Part shown: piece by piece, positions 8,988 to 18,005 of the stretch
How positions within the stretch are numbered: the stretch's first letter is position 1
Layout of the letters: every line of letters starts with the position of its first letter
Origin: CAVQCA01 sp963763115
GTDB taxonomy: Bacteria > Pseudomonadota > Gammaproteobacteria > UBA9214
DNA: 64,000 nt
Assembly (NCBI GenBank): GCA_963763115.1
Contig: CAVXNM010000023.1
Location: 12,373 to 76,372, forward strand
Direction of reading: 5' to 3'
Program-made: the position numbers and the translations under genes
The notes under the pieces: model-generated
The model's input: only the letters and a program-made list of their open reading frames with translations
What the model was told of the DNA's origin: nothing
Databases searched by the model: none

Positions 8988-9002
8988 TTGACCCGGGGTC
9001 AA
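8988..9002. promoter_or_regulatory. Perfect operator-like palindrome
   Basis: A 7-bp inverted repeat with a one-base centre (TTGACCC-G-GGGTCAA) in the 394-base gap between the thiamine-binding-type gene and the secreted PKD gene. No regulator is assigned. Apart from this and the FNR-type site at 9072, I see no gene in the gap. Confidence 0.3.
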
Positions 9003-9071
9003 TAAAACACCGGGGGCGACGGGAAAGTAAGCTTCAGAACTTGCACTGCACGCACCTATTTGATCGTCAAT

Positions 9072-9085
9072 TTGATCCTGATCAA
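9072..9085 (+). promoter_or_regulatory. FNR/Anr-type binding site
   Basis: TTGAT-CCTG-ATCAA is an exact match to the consensus palindrome TTGAT-N4-ATCAA used by FNR and its relatives. It sits in an AT-rich stretch 198 bases upstream of the PKD gene start. A CATATT about 27 bases downstream of the box could be the -10 of a class II type promoter. The sequence suggests oxygen-responsive control of the PKD gene; the regulator is not in this window. Confidence 0.55.
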
Positions 9086-9282
9086 GCAAATATAAAATTA
9101 ATTCACGTGTCCATATTCGCCGGTTTCCGTCCGGATATAATTCAATTGAATACTTTTGTACCCCTTTCACGAGGAACAGGGCTATACAACGGTATTCAGG
9201 TGCCTGACCCCTGAAGTGAAACGCTAATAATGAAGGGTGAGGATTCTCCTGGCGTGCCGATCGACAATTGCAGGTGATAACC

Positions 9283-10830
9283 ATGAATACAATTTCACGC
9301 AGACTGGTGATGCTGCTGTGTTTGGCGGTTTTCAGCATGGGGTCCGGTGCCACGTTTTCCATGGATGGTGACGGAAGCGGGACTGGCGTCCTGACGGAAA
9401 AGCTCAAGGTGAAGGGGTGCGGGTCCGGGAAGTGGCCGGGTGAAATAACCGGGTTTTCCATGCGCTACGATAGCACCTGGTCGCTGATGACTTCGAGGCA
9501 CGCATTCAACGGAACCTATACCGACATCAAGCCTGACAAGTCATTCAACCTGACGTTGAGCCCGTCCAGTTATGCCGACCTGATCTCCGGCCTGGAGGCC
9601 GCCAGCGACGATCTTTGCGGGCTTGCCCCGGACACCTCTTCACTCACGGACATCGTTATCAAACAATTTACTGCAAAACTGAACAAAAAATGGACGAAAG
9701 TATCTATCAAGCTGGCACTGGGCGCCATCAGGCAGGATGAGGTGACAAGCGGCAAGACATCCTATTCCCTGAAGAGCAAGCTCGGTTTTGTACCGACGGG
9801 ATGCAGTGGCGAAGCCATCGGCGCCCTGAGAGGCAGTGACGCCCTTGTCTATTGCGGGAATACCGAGCCCGCGGTGATTACAGCGGACAACGCGCTCGAA
9901 CTGCTGTCGGGTGTTTTTGGCGGTGGAAATACGGTGCCCGTTCTGAGTACCGCAAGTGTGAATGAAACGCAGAATGTCAACTCTGCCGGTGTCCTTGCGC
10001 AGGGTATGGGCCCATTCGCACGGCGACTTGCCCGGCTGTTATTCAACCCGGCCCTTTATTCGGATGCGAGTGCAGACACCTCAACCATCAGGAACAATCA
10101 GGTGGATTCACCGTCAGTCCAGACGGCATCCATCTCGATCAATGAAACCGAGTCCTGTGACAGTGGCACGCTCACCCTCAAGGGCAAGCTGAGTAACGAG
10201 GGAATCGGCGTGCTCAAGCTGGTGTTCAACGAGTGCCTGCTTGACGGGGATGTGTTCAATGGCAGCGCACAACTCTCGATCCATGCGTTCGATCTCGGGT
10301 ATCTGACGTATACGGATGCGGTAATGGAATTCGATCTGCTTTCGTCAAGCGGTGTTTCCGGTGATGTCGCTTTAAGCGGCACGATGCGGGATCAACTCGA
10401 CATGGCATCCGATACTGAGACATTGACGCTGGATCTGGTTATCCAGGACGTCATGGCAGACCGGGCGTTCAAAACAGAAGATCTGATCATCGCTAGCGTC
10501 TACGACAACTGGATGTCCCCGTCCACCTACAGCGAGACGATCAGCGGGCGTTTTTATGATGCCGTGCAGGGTTACGTGGATGTCACTACCCTGCAGCCCC
10601 TGGCTTTTTCGGGAATGCTTCAGACATACCCGGATGAGGGTGGCAGCCTGTTGCTGACCGGTTCCGGCGATTCCACCATTCTGTTCACGGTCCTGTCGTC
10701 GAGCACCGCCAGCCTTGCCGTGGATACCGATGGGGATGGCGTGGAAGAATACGCAAACATTATCAATACCTCGGTCATCAATGGTGACACGGGCACACCC
10801 GCAGCCCCGGTCGTCGGAGGGTGGCGATGA
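9283..10830 (+). CDS. Large secreted PKD/propeller protein, N-terminal part (frameshifted as sequenced)
   Basis: 515 residues, starting with a signal peptide (MNTISRRLVMLLCLAVFSMGSG). The start at 9283 is preferred to the upstream 9268 because the signal peptide begins there. The body is Ser/Thr/Asp-rich and strand-rich, like a secreted surface domain, with no enzyme motif. Near residue 485 it has a calcium-loop-like DTDGDGVEEY. The frame ends in TGA at 10828-10830, directly after APVV, where the PKD linker should continue. Dropping one G from the GGAGGG run at 10816-10821 restores reading into the next segment. Probably the N-terminus of one protein of about 1,330 residues. Confidence 0.75.
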   Translation: MNTISRRLVMLLCLAVFSMGSGATFSMDGDGSGTGVLTEKLKVKGCGSGKWPGEITGFSMRYDSTWSLMTSRHAFNGTYTDIKPDKSFNLTLSPSSYADLISGLEAASDDLCGLAPDTSSLTDIVIKQFTAKLNKKWTKVSIKLALGAIRQDEVTSGKTSYSLKSKLGFVPTGCSGEAIGALRGSDALVYCGNTEPAVITADNALELLSGVFGGGNTVPVLSTASVNETQNVNSAGVLAQGMGPFARRLARLLFNPALYSDASADTSTIRNNQVDSPSVQTASISINETESCDSGTLTLKGKLSNEGIGVLKLVFNECLLDGDVFNGSAQLSIHAFDLGYLTYTDAVMEFDLLSSSGVSGDVALSGTMRDQLDMASDTETLTLDLVIQDVMADRAFKTEDLIIASVYDNWMSPSTYSETISGRFYDAVQGYVDVTTLQPLAFSGMLQTYPDEGGSLLLTGSGDSTILFTVLSSSTASLAVDTDGDGVEEYANIINTSVINGDTGTPAAPVVGGWR

Positions 10831-12100
10831 CCAGATGGCCGGGACCGATGCCGCCGTACTGCTGGATTCGAGCGGCAGCTTCGATGCCAATGGCGATCTC
10901 CTCAGCTACTCGTGGGAGGTGGTTTCCGGGCCGGTTGCGGACGCCGGCACGTTCACCTCGCCGCAATCTCCGGTAACGGAGTTCTCCGGGAGCGAGCCAG
11001 GCCATTACCTGGTAAAGGTCACGGCTTCGGACGGGGTAAATGTTTCCGAGGACTTCGTGTCAATAAATCTTGTTGTCGAGCTTGTTGCGATAAATCCCTT
11101 ACGCCTGAATTTTCAGGTAATCGATGCAGAATACAGTAATCAACTGGACCGCATGGTGATGGTGGCGGCGAATCCGGACACTCTGCATATACTGGATCCG
11201 GTGTCAGGGTCGGATGTCAGCGTCGCCCTGCCATTGCCGCCGACCAGCATTTCGATCGGACCGGGCGGGCAGTTCGCCGCAGTCGGCCATGATGGCTATT
11301 TCTCCTATATCGACCTCACCCAGGGTCAGCTGCTGTCGACATACGCGGTCTCCACCAAGGTACTCGATATCGTACTCGCCGGTAACGGGTATGTCTATGC
11401 GTTCCCGCAACAGGATCAGTGGGAACATATCCGATGCATTGAACTGGCAACCGGGAACGAAACGCTGCATACCGGCAACTCTGTATATGCCGGCACCCTG
11501 GCTCGCCTGCATCCGGATGGTAGCGCAATCTACGGCGCGAATAACGGGTTATCTCCGTCCGACATCGAGAAGTATGCAATTACACCCGGGACGGCCCAGT
11601 ATCTCTACGATTCACCCTATCACGGGGACTATCCCATGGGTGGAGAACTCTGGTTCACCGAGGACGGGAGCCGCATAATCACGCGCAGTGGCAACGTGTT
11701 CCAGTCCTCTTCCGCACAGGCGCAGGACATGCTCTACAGCGGGTCACTGCCCGGTGTAAGCCAGATTGAAAATGTCAGCCATTCCGTCGAGGCCGGAGTG
11801 CTGGCGGTAATACCCGGTAGTGACGATAACGAGTTGCGTGTCTTCGAGGACCAGTTTCTCACCGAAACCCAGACACTCGACCTGCCATTACTAGAAGTTG
11901 GGGGACAGCGTCATGCCACGCACGGGTTGTTCGTGTTCTTCAGTAACAACGGTGTTCAGCTGTATGCCATCGCGCGGGTTGACGGCAGTGCCGGGCTGCA
12001 AGATGACATTCTGGTTATCACGTATACCGGCAGCCCCTGGGAGATGGTGGACGAGACAGTCTCCCGTCAATACTGCACCGGTTGCAAATGCCGGGAATGA
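10820..12100 (+). CDS. Secreted PKD/propeller protein, first repeat module (fragment in +1 frame)
   Basis: About 425 residues in the frame shifted from the preceding segment. It opens with a PKD/K319L-like domain (GDDQMAGTDAAVLLDSSGS, then LLSYSWEVVSG and HYLVKVTASDG). A domain of about 320 residues follows, starting FQVIDAEYS, that looks like a beta-propeller: blade-like repeats such as DTLHILDP, GQFAAVGHDGYFSYID and LHPDGSAIYGA. It stops at 12098-12100 just as the next PKD domain should start. The first in-frame ATG is 10835, which has no well-placed ribosome site, so independent translation is unlikely. Confidence 0.7.
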   Translation, partial: GGDDQMAGTDAAVLLDSSGSFDANGDLLSYSWEVVSGPVADAGTFTSPQSPVTEFSGSEPGHYLVKVTASDGVNVSEDFVSINLVVELVAINPLRLNFQVIDAEYSNQLDRMVMVAANPDTLHILDPVSGSDVSVALPLPPTSISIGPGGQFAAVGHDGYFSYIDLTQGQLLSTYAVSTKVLDIVLAGNGYVYAFPQQDQWEHIRCIELATGNETLHTGNSVYAGTLARLHPDGSAIYGANNGLSPSDIEKYAITPGTAQYLYDSPYHGDYPMGGELWFTEDGSRIITRSGNVFQSSSAQAQDMLYSGSLPGVSQIENVSHSVEAGVLAVIPGSDDNELRVFEDQFLTETQTLDLPLLEVGGQRHATHGLFVFFSNNGVQLYAIARVDGSAGLQDDILVITYTGSPWEMVDETVSRQYCTGCKCRE

Positions 12101-13289
12101 CATAACCACAGCGCTGGATCAGCCAGTCAGCCTGGACGGTACCGCCAGCCACGACTCCGACGACGATCCCTTGACCTATCAGTGGGAATTCGCTGTCATG
12201 CCAGACGGCAGTGCCAGCACCCTGTCGGGCGGCGGGAGCGGGACGCCCGCTTTCACCCCTGACCTGCGGGGTACCTATGTCCTCAGACTCACCGTGTCCG
12301 ACGGCCAGGCCGTCGCCACTGACACCGTGGCGGTTTCGGTGCAATCAGACATCCAGGTCCTGGACTACCAGGTAATCGATGCGGAATACAGTGATGAGCT
12401 GGAGCGTATCATCATGGTTTCGGCAGATCCTTCCACATTGCATATCCACGACCCGCTGACGGGCAGCGAGCAGACCGTGGCGCTGTCGTTGATCCCGAGC
12501 TGCGTATCGGTGAGTCCGGATGGTCTGTCGGCCGTGGTGGGTCATGACGGCTTTATCTCGCATATCGATCTGAATACTGCGAGTGTGCTGAACACCTTCC
12601 CGGTAACGGCTGTCGTCGGTGACGTCGTCCACGGCGGCAACGGGTATGCGTATGCCTTTCCAGAGTCCGACCAGTGGGTGAACATCCATACCATCAATCT
12701 CGCCACCGGCGAAGAACAGCTCAGCACCGGCAATTTTGTGCGCGAGCGCACCCGGGCAACACTGCATCCGGCCGGCAGCGCCATCTACGGCGCGGACAAC
12801 GGGCTGTCGCCATCGGATATCGAAAAGTATTCCATAACCGGCGGCAATGCGGACTATCTGTATGACTCCCCCTATCACGGTGATTTTGCCATGTGCGGCA
12901 ACTTGTGGCTCTCCGAGGACGGCGAGCGGATCTTCACGGCGTGCGGCAACACCTTCCGGTCATCGCCGGACCAGGCGCAGGATATGATCTATAACGGCTC
13001 GCTCTCGATGACCAACGGCCTGCAGTCGGTGGCCCATTCAGCGGAAGCCGGCAAGGTGATCGCTGCAGAAGCCGGATCGAGCACGCGGGTTGATGTCTAT
13101 GCGGATGAGTTCCTTGACTACCAAACCAGCATTACTCTGCCACAGTTTTCAACACCGGGTGGAGATTTCGACACCTATGGCCGCTTTGTGTTCTACCGTG
13201 GTGACGGGAGCCTGTTCCATGTGCTGCTGCAGGCAGACCCCGCGGCGAGTGCATTGAACGATTATGGTGTGGCGACCTACGGGGGGATG
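10820..13289 (+). repeat. Tandem duplication of a PKD plus propeller module
   Basis: Two consecutive units of about 1.24 kb encode clearly homologous modules. Shared blocks include QVIDAEYS, VGHDG, GLSPSDIEKY, YLYDSPYHGD and QAQDM. Unit one covers about 10820-12060 and unit two about 12066-13289. Many substitutions separate them, so the duplication is old. Confidence 0.75.
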
Positions 13290-13292
13290 TAG
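12066..13292 (+). CDS. Secreted PKD/propeller protein, second repeat module (fragment in third frame)
   Basis: About 408 residues. It starts with a complete PKD-type opening (VNTAPVANAGND... LTYQWEF... YVLRLTVSDG) and repeats the propeller-like domain of the first module: YQVIDAEYSDELERIIMV, VGHDGFISHIDL, GADNGLSPSDIEKY, YDSPYHGDF. It is entered from the previous frame by dropping one C in the TCCC run at 12062-12065. The stop is at 13290-13292. No C-terminal sorting or anchor domain is visible, so the product would be released or attached some other way. Confidence 0.7.
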   Translation, partial: VNTAPVANAGNDITTALDQPVSLDGTASHDSDDDPLTYQWEFAVMPDGSASTLSGGGSGTPAFTPDLRGTYVLRLTVSDGQAVATDTVAVSVQSDIQVLDYQVIDAEYSDELERIIMVSADPSTLHIHDPLTGSEQTVALSLIPSCVSVSPDGLSAVVGHDGFISHIDLNTASVLNTFPVTAVVGDVVHGGNGYAYAFPESDQWVNIHTINLATGEEQLSTGNFVRERTRATLHPAGSAIYGADNGLSPSDIEKYSITGGNADYLYDSPYHGDFAMCGNLWLSEDGERIFTACGNTFRSSPDQAQDMIYNGSLSMTNGLQSVAHSAEAGKVIAAEAGSSTRVDVYADEFLDYQTSITLPQFSTPGGDFDTYGRFVFYRGDGSLFHVLLQADPAASALNDYGVATYGGM

Positions 13293-13613
13293 CCTGGGAA
13301 CACAGCGCACGGAAACCGGTCCCGAGCACCGTGCGGAAGTGGTGGGCCGGGTGCCGCGGTAGAACTGGACGCCTTCAGGTAGTGAACTGCGGGATCCGCA
13401 AACTCACCCACAGTTGCTGACCATCCAGCCGCCGGTTTTCACTGCATTGCACCGCATGCCCGGCAAGTTGATAATTACCGCTGGTTAATACCGGTCTGCT
13501 GCGACAGGCTGTAAACTCCCTGTCCAGCCGCTGACTACGATGACACCATGAATCCATACTGGTAATGCTGGAACCTTTATGTCCTGCGGCAGCACGCTTA
13601 TGCTAGCGGATTT
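13293..13613. other. Intergenic stretch without recognisable gene
   Basis: 321 bases between the PKD gene and the ABC exporter. Short open frames on both strands lack ribosome sites and recognisable content. An imperfect GCACGG...CCGTGC hairpin near 13308-13335 could end transcription of the PKD gene. The promoter of the ABC operon must lie here, but no clear hexamers stand out. Confidence 0.3.
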
Positions 13614-14558
13614 ATGACGATTTCAACGCAGCACGATGCGGCTGCCGGCAATCCGGTGATCTCCGCCCGTAATCTCAGCAAACAGTTCGGCGGTCAACAG
13701 GCAGTCAACGGCATCGCATTCGATATCTATCCGGGCAGGTGTTTCGGTTTTGTCGGGCCCAACGGCGCCGGCAAGACCACAACGCTGCGCATGACGATGG
13801 GCCTGACGCCGACGAGCAGTGGAACGCTCTCGGTTTTCGGTCTGCCGGTCACCGGAAATGCCCCGGCGATCCGTGCCCGGGTGGGTATCGTTCCACAGGC
13901 CGACAACCTGGACCCTGACTTCACGGTCGAGGAAAATCTGTATATGTATGCGTCCTATTTCGGCCTGGCGCGCGGGCAGGTTAAATCGCGCATCGAGGGC
14001 CTGCTCGCATTCGTATCGCTGACCGACCGGCGCACGGTAAAAACCGATACGCTCTCCGGCGGTATGCAGCGGCGCTTGACCATCGCCCGCGCCCTGATAA
14101 ACGACCCGGAACTGGTCGTGCTGGACGAGCCGACCACCGGTCTGGACCCGCAGGCGCGCCATGTGATCTGGGGTCGCTTGAGCGAACTCAAGGCCCGTGG
14201 CAAGACCCTGCTGCTGACCACCCATTACATGGAAGAGGCCGAACGCCTGTGCGATGAGCTGGTCATCATGGATCAGGGTCGCATTCTCGCTCAGGGTTCG
14301 CCCCGGGAACTCATCGAGCAGCACGTGGAACGGGAAGTCATCGAGGTGCGGGGCCGGGAGGGCGATGCATTTCTGCAACTGGCCGAAGCGTCAGGGTGTC
14401 GCATGGAACGCATGGGGTCCAGCATCTATTGCTATTCACAGGGGTTCGCACCGCTGATAGAGACGCTCAAGGGCCGACATGACCTGAAGTACGTCCACCG
14501 CCCGACGGGCCTGGAGGACGTGTTTCTACGGCTGACTGGACGGGAACTGCGCGACTGA
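13614..14558 (+). CDS. NodI-family ABC transporter ATP-binding protein
   Basis: 314-residue ABC ATPase. Walker A GPNGAGKT is at residues 48-55, the Q-loop at VPQADN, the signature LSGGMQRR at 147-154, Walker B LVVLDEP at 167-173 and the switch histidine at 204. It resembles the NodI/daunorubicin-resistance exporter branch, with a C-terminal extension of about 90 residues. It forms a half-exporter with the next gene, whose ATG overlaps this stop by one base. In rhizobia NodIJ exports lipo-chitooligosaccharides. In other bacteria the substrate is unknown, so the name denotes family only. Confidence 0.88.
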   Translation: MTISTQHDAAAGNPVISARNLSKQFGGQQAVNGIAFDIYPGRCFGFVGPNGAGKTTTLRMTMGLTPTSSGTLSVFGLPVTGNAPAIRARVGIVPQADNLDPDFTVEENLYMYASYFGLARGQVKSRIEGLLAFVSLTDRRTVKTDTLSGGMQRRLTIARALINDPELVVLDEPTTGLDPQARHVIWGRLSELKARGKTLLLTTHYMEEAERLCDELVIMDQGRILAQGSPRELIEQHVEREVIEVRGREGDAFLQLAEASGCRMERMGSSIYCYSQGFAPLIETLKGRHDLKYVHRPTGLEDVFLRLTGRELRD

Positions 14559-15337
14559 TGAGCCGCTGGCCCCTGCCCCGGATCCGTTCCGGCGCCCTGG
14601 CCGTATGGCGGCGCAACATCCTGGTCTGGCGCAAGCTGCTGGTGCCGGCCATCCTGATGAACTTCGGTGAACCGCTGATCTATCTGCTGGGACTGGGTTT
14701 TGGCCTGGGGCGCTTCGTGGGCGAAATGTCCGGCATGTCTTACATCGCCTTTCTGTCATCCGGCATCATCGCCTCGTCGGCCATGACAACCGCCAGCTTC
14801 GAAGGGATGTATTCGGTGTTTACCCGCATGGTGCCGCAAAAGACCTACGAAGCCCTCCTCGCGACGCCGCTCGAAATCGACGATATCCTGGCCGGTGAAA
14901 TGCTCTGGTGCGCCACCAAGAGCCTGTTCAGCGGCATGGCCATTCTTGCCGTTGCCACGGCGCTGGGCGTGGTCGGAAGCTTGCAGGCGTTGTGGGTGAT
15001 TCCGGTCGTGTTCCTGATCGGACTGTGTTTCGCAGGTCCTGCTCTGATCATGAGTTCACTTGCCTACAACTACGACTTTTTCAATTACTACTTCGTGCTG
15101 ATCATTACCCCGATGTACATCCTGTGCGGCGTGTTCTATCCCATCGAGTCACTGCCCCCCGCCGCGCAGGGCGCCGTCCAGGTTCTGCCGCTGACCCATG
15201 CCGTGATGCTGACCCGGTCACTGGTCGCCGGTGCGGAACTGACCCAGCCGTTGCTGCACGTTACGGTGCTCATGCTTTATGCGGTTGTCAGCTACGCTAT
15301 AGCCCTTGTGCTGGTGAGAAAACGATTGCAGGTGTAG
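14558..15337 (+). CDS. NodJ-family ABC-2 transporter permease
   Basis: 259-residue inner-membrane protein with about six hydrophobic segments. The ABC-2 signature region is visible in FYPIESLPPAAQGAVQVLPLTHAV near residues 195-216. It opens with a short cytoplasmic leader and LRW-type amphipathic stretch, as in NodJ. It is the membrane partner of the upstream ATPase, coupled through an ATGA overlap. Together they should form a two-component exporter of a lipid-linked or amphipathic molecule. No biosynthetic genes adjoin them to reveal it. Confidence 0.86.
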   Translation: MSRWPLPRIRSGALAVWRRNILVWRKLLVPAILMNFGEPLIYLLGLGFGLGRFVGEMSGMSYIAFLSSGIIASSAMTTASFEGMYSVFTRMVPQKTYEALLATPLEIDDILAGEMLWCATKSLFSGMAILAVATALGVVGSLQALWVIPVVFLIGLCFAGPALIMSSLAYNYDFFNYYFVLIITPMYILCGVFYPIESLPPAAQGAVQVLPLTHAVMLTRSLVAGAELTQPLLHVTVLMLYAVVSYAIALVLVRKRLQV

Positions 15338-15393
15338 ATGCTGCTATATCCTCATGGGGGCGCCTTTCGGATTGAGAACAGGGTGTGCGTATT

Positions 15394-15597
15394 ATGAAGA
15401 AGAAACAAGGCATACCCGGTATATCACGGCAAAACCGCTTGTCCGCAGTCGGCCTGGAACGACTCGAAAGGCAACTGGCGAGCGCGTCCCGGATCAGCGA
15501 CCAGGTGCTTACCCAATGGATCAAGCGCTATGGCGAGGCGGCCAGGGGAATCATTCGCAAACACGGCCGTTACCACACCGGTCTGGAAACTGACTAA
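15394..15597 (+). CDS. Small basic hypothetical protein
   Basis: 67 residues, strongly basic and helical: MKKKQGIPGISRQNRL, then VLTQWIKRYGEAARGIIRKHGRYH. No membrane segment. It follows the ABC permease by about 56 bases on the same strand and could share its transcript. An in-frame GTG at 15385 is an alternative start. The WIKRYGEAARG helix might bind nucleic acid, but this is guesswork; no family recognised. Confidence 0.5.
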   Translation: MKKKQGIPGISRQNRLSAVGLERLERQLASASRISDQVLTQWIKRYGEAARGIIRKHGRYHTGLETD

Positions 15598-15820
15598 TGA
15601 AATGACGGACGTTGGGATACCTGCATTTAACACGCGTGCAATGAAGATGACGGTAAGACCACCGGAACTGATCGCCGAGCTGCGATCACAGCGATTCTTT
15701 CGTATATTTTCCATTCATGGCGCCGATTTCCGGGCATCCCCCTGTTCATTTCAATGAAATTACACTAAAATCCCGCCTCAACAAGCTGAGTCAGAACACT
15801 ATTTCGTACGGAGGCGGGGT

Positions 15821-17095
15821 ATGTGTAGAACCATGGCCGGACCGGTCTTCTATCTGTTTGCAGCGCTCCTGGGACTGGCAAGTCTGCCGACGATTGCGGT
15901 CGCCGCGGATGGCTACGACGTTTCCTATGTCTGGTCCCGCAATCTCGACGGCGTTCGGGACTACCGCAAGCGGGTGGCCGGGGTGCTGGGGCCGGTTGTG
16001 GCGAAGGATCTCAAGGTGGTTATCCGGGACAGTCTGATCGGCCTTGTCTACGTGCGCCATGGCGACAGCGCCGGGGCTGCCCGGGTTGCCAAGAGTCATT
16101 CCAGGTTGTTGCGTGCCCAGGGTCTTGACGCGGCCAGTCCGATACGTTCCGAAAACTGGACGCTCGTTGGCGACGCCGGTACAAGGCAAGTCGCCGTGGC
16201 ATCGAACGCTGAATCGGGTTCAGCCGCGAGCATCATCCAGACAACCGCGGCCGCACCGCCCGCCGCGACGGGTTCCCCCCGAAGCAGGATGACAAGCACC
16301 GAACGCACCCGGGAGATTCACAACCTGGAGTCGGCGGTTGAAGACTATATCGATCGCCTGCGCAAGGATGGCAAACTCGATCCCGACGAGCGCACCGGCT
16401 GGTCGGTGTATGATTTCACCACCGGTGAAAAGCTTGTGACCATCAACGAGGATCAGCAGTTTCAGACCGCCAGTCTCGTAAAACCCTTTATCGCGGCGGC
16501 TTTCTTTTACAAGGTCAAGCGGGGTGAACTCAGCTACAACAGGGAAAGCCGCCGGCAGTTGGAGCGGATGATCCAGCACTCGAGCAATTCCTCCGCCAAC
16601 TGGGTGACTCGACGGGTGGGTGGACCAAAGGAGGTCGAACGGATACTGAAGCGACAGTACCCCGCGATATTCCAGGAGATCCATCTCGTCGAATACATAC
16701 CGGCCGGCGGCAAGACCTATCGCAACAAGGCATCCGTCCACGACTACAGTCGCTTCCTGTATGCGCTCTGGAAGGAGGAAATCGCCGGCGCCCGCGAGAT
16801 CAAGCGCCTGATGGCGCTGCCGGGCCGCGACCGGATCTACACAGGCGTACGGGGCGTCCCGAAAGGCACCAAGGTCTACAACAAGACCGGCAGCACCGCG
16901 CGTGTTTGTGGGGACATGGGCATCCTGAACGTCAAGGGAGCGGACGGGAAGTGGTATCCCTATACGCTGATCGGCATCATCGAGAAAGAACAGAATGCCG
17001 CCAACTACACGAGCTGGATCCGCTCACGCGGTGACATCATCCGCAATGTCTCCAGCATTGTCTATCAGACCATTGCGCAGAATCACGATATGTAG
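15821..17095 (+). CDS. Secreted class A beta-lactamase-like serine hydrolase
   Basis: 424 residues with a signal peptide (about 1-29, ending AVAA). Residues 30-110 form a small alpha+beta domain that could be SPOR-like. A Ser/Ala/Pro linker follows, and a penicillin-recognising fold occupies about 165-420. Its catalytic motifs are S218-x-x-K221 (SLVK), S254-S-N256 and K355-T-G357. The general-base glutamate of true class A beta-lactamases is not evident, so this is more likely a peptidoglycan-related serine hydrolase (Beta-lactamase2 family) than a resistance enzyme. It lies alone, with its own promoter region upstream. Confidence 0.8.
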   Translation: MCRTMAGPVFYLFAALLGLASLPTIAVAADGYDVSYVWSRNLDGVRDYRKRVAGVLGPVVAKDLKVVIRDSLIGLVYVRHGDSAGAARVAKSHSRLLRAQGLDAASPIRSENWTLVGDAGTRQVAVASNAESGSAASIIQTTAAAPPAATGSPRSRMTSTERTREIHNLESAVEDYIDRLRKDGKLDPDERTGWSVYDFTTGEKLVTINEDQQFQTASLVKPFIAAAFFYKVKRGELSYNRESRRQLERMIQHSSNSSANWVTRRVGGPKEVERILKRQYPAIFQEIHLVEYIPAGGKTYRNKASVHDYSRFLYALWKEEIAGAREIKRLMALPGRDRIYTGVRGVPKGTKVYNKTGSTARVCGDMGILNVKGADGKWYPYTLIGIIEKEQNAANYTSWIRSRGDIIRNVSSIVYQTIAQNHDM

Positions 17096-17346
17096 CATAT
17101 CGCAGCTTGCGGGCACCACATCACTTCGCGGTCCTCGAATATCAATGTGGCGCCGGCGTCATCCTGACCGGCCAGGGGCTGGCCGGCATGCCGACCGGAA
17201 TATGCCCGCTAAACCCTTTGCCGGAAATCACCTTCGCCGGTCCTTTGACGCTGGCTGTACGCGGCAATAAGGTGGCGATCGTGCCACGGGCGCAATACTA
17301 TCGGCGGTTCGAAATAACCCGGGACAGAGAGGCCCGGCACTGAACC

Positions 17347-17994
17347 ATGACAACACGCATAGAGGAAATCAGGGAGCAGGGGATGGCCTCCGGCCTCCGA
17401 CGGGCGGACCTCGACCCGGACCCCTACCGGGAGTTTGAAAAGCGCTTCACGCTGGCCATCGAGTCGGGCATCCCCGAACCGAATGCCATGTGTCTCTCCA
17501 CGGTCGACGAGGACTGCCAGCCGTGGGTGCGCACCGTACTGCTGAAGACCTACGACGTGCGCGGCTTTGTGTTCTTCACCAACTACGAAAGCCGCAAGGC
17601 ACGGCACATCGCCGGCAATCCCCGGGTGGGTTTGTCGTTTCCCTGGTTCGCGCTCGGCTGGGAGGTGAAGGTCACCGGAGAAGCGGTACGGGTGTCCCTG
17701 GCCGAATCGGCGAAATATTTCACCACACGCCCGCGCGGCAGCCAGATCGGCGCCTGGGCCTCGCCCCAGAGCCAGGTTATCAGCTCGCGTTCCCTGCTGG
17801 ATGCCAAGGTGGCGGAGATGATGCGCAAGCTGCACGACCAGGAGGTGCCGCTGCCGTCGTTCTGGGGCGGCTACCGGGTGCAGCCGTCCACCATCGAATT
17901 CTGGCAGGCACGCACCGACCGCCTGCATGACCGCTTCCTGTACAGCCGTGCGCAGACAGATGGTGGCTGGCACATCGAACGTCTCGCGCCGTAG
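17347..17994 (+). CDS. pdxH: Pyridoxamine/pyridoxine 5'-phosphate oxidase
   Basis: 215 residues, the standard PdxH length. It catalyses the FMN-dependent oxidation of PNP or PMP to pyridoxal 5'-phosphate, the last step of vitamin B6 synthesis and salvage. Recognisable blocks are LREADLDPDP-like RRADLDPDPYREF near the N-terminus, VRTVLLKTYDVRGFVFFTNYESRK for FMN binding, RPRGSQIGAWASPQSQ and the C-terminal FWQARTDRLHDRF...W...RLAP signature that ends the family. Cytoplasmic. The methyltransferase gene starts 12 bases downstream, so the two are probably co-transcribed, though no functional link is obvious. Confidence 0.95.
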   Translation: MTTRIEEIREQGMASGLRRADLDPDPYREFEKRFTLAIESGIPEPNAMCLSTVDEDCQPWVRTVLLKTYDVRGFVFFTNYESRKARHIAGNPRVGLSFPWFALGWEVKVTGEAVRVSLAESAKYFTTRPRGSQIGAWASPQSQVISSRSLLDAKVAEMMRKLHDQEVPLPSFWGGYRVQPSTIEFWQARTDRLHDRFLYSRAQTDGGWHIERLAP

Positions 17995-18005
17995 CGGGGC
18001 CTGGC

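Noticed and set aside
8943..9461. 172-residue minus-strand open frame
   Set aside because: It covers the FNR-type site and the signal peptide of the PKD gene, and has no recognisable content or ribosome site.
10810..12070. Programmed ribosomal frameshifting in the PKD gene
   Set aside because: No classical slippery heptamer or stimulatory structure is evident, and similar single-base breaks occur in unrelated genes such as sthA and nifJ, so sequence error or mutation is simpler.
17209..17973. 254-residue minus-strand open frame over pdxH
   Set aside because: Shadow of pdxH, extended by chance into the gap.
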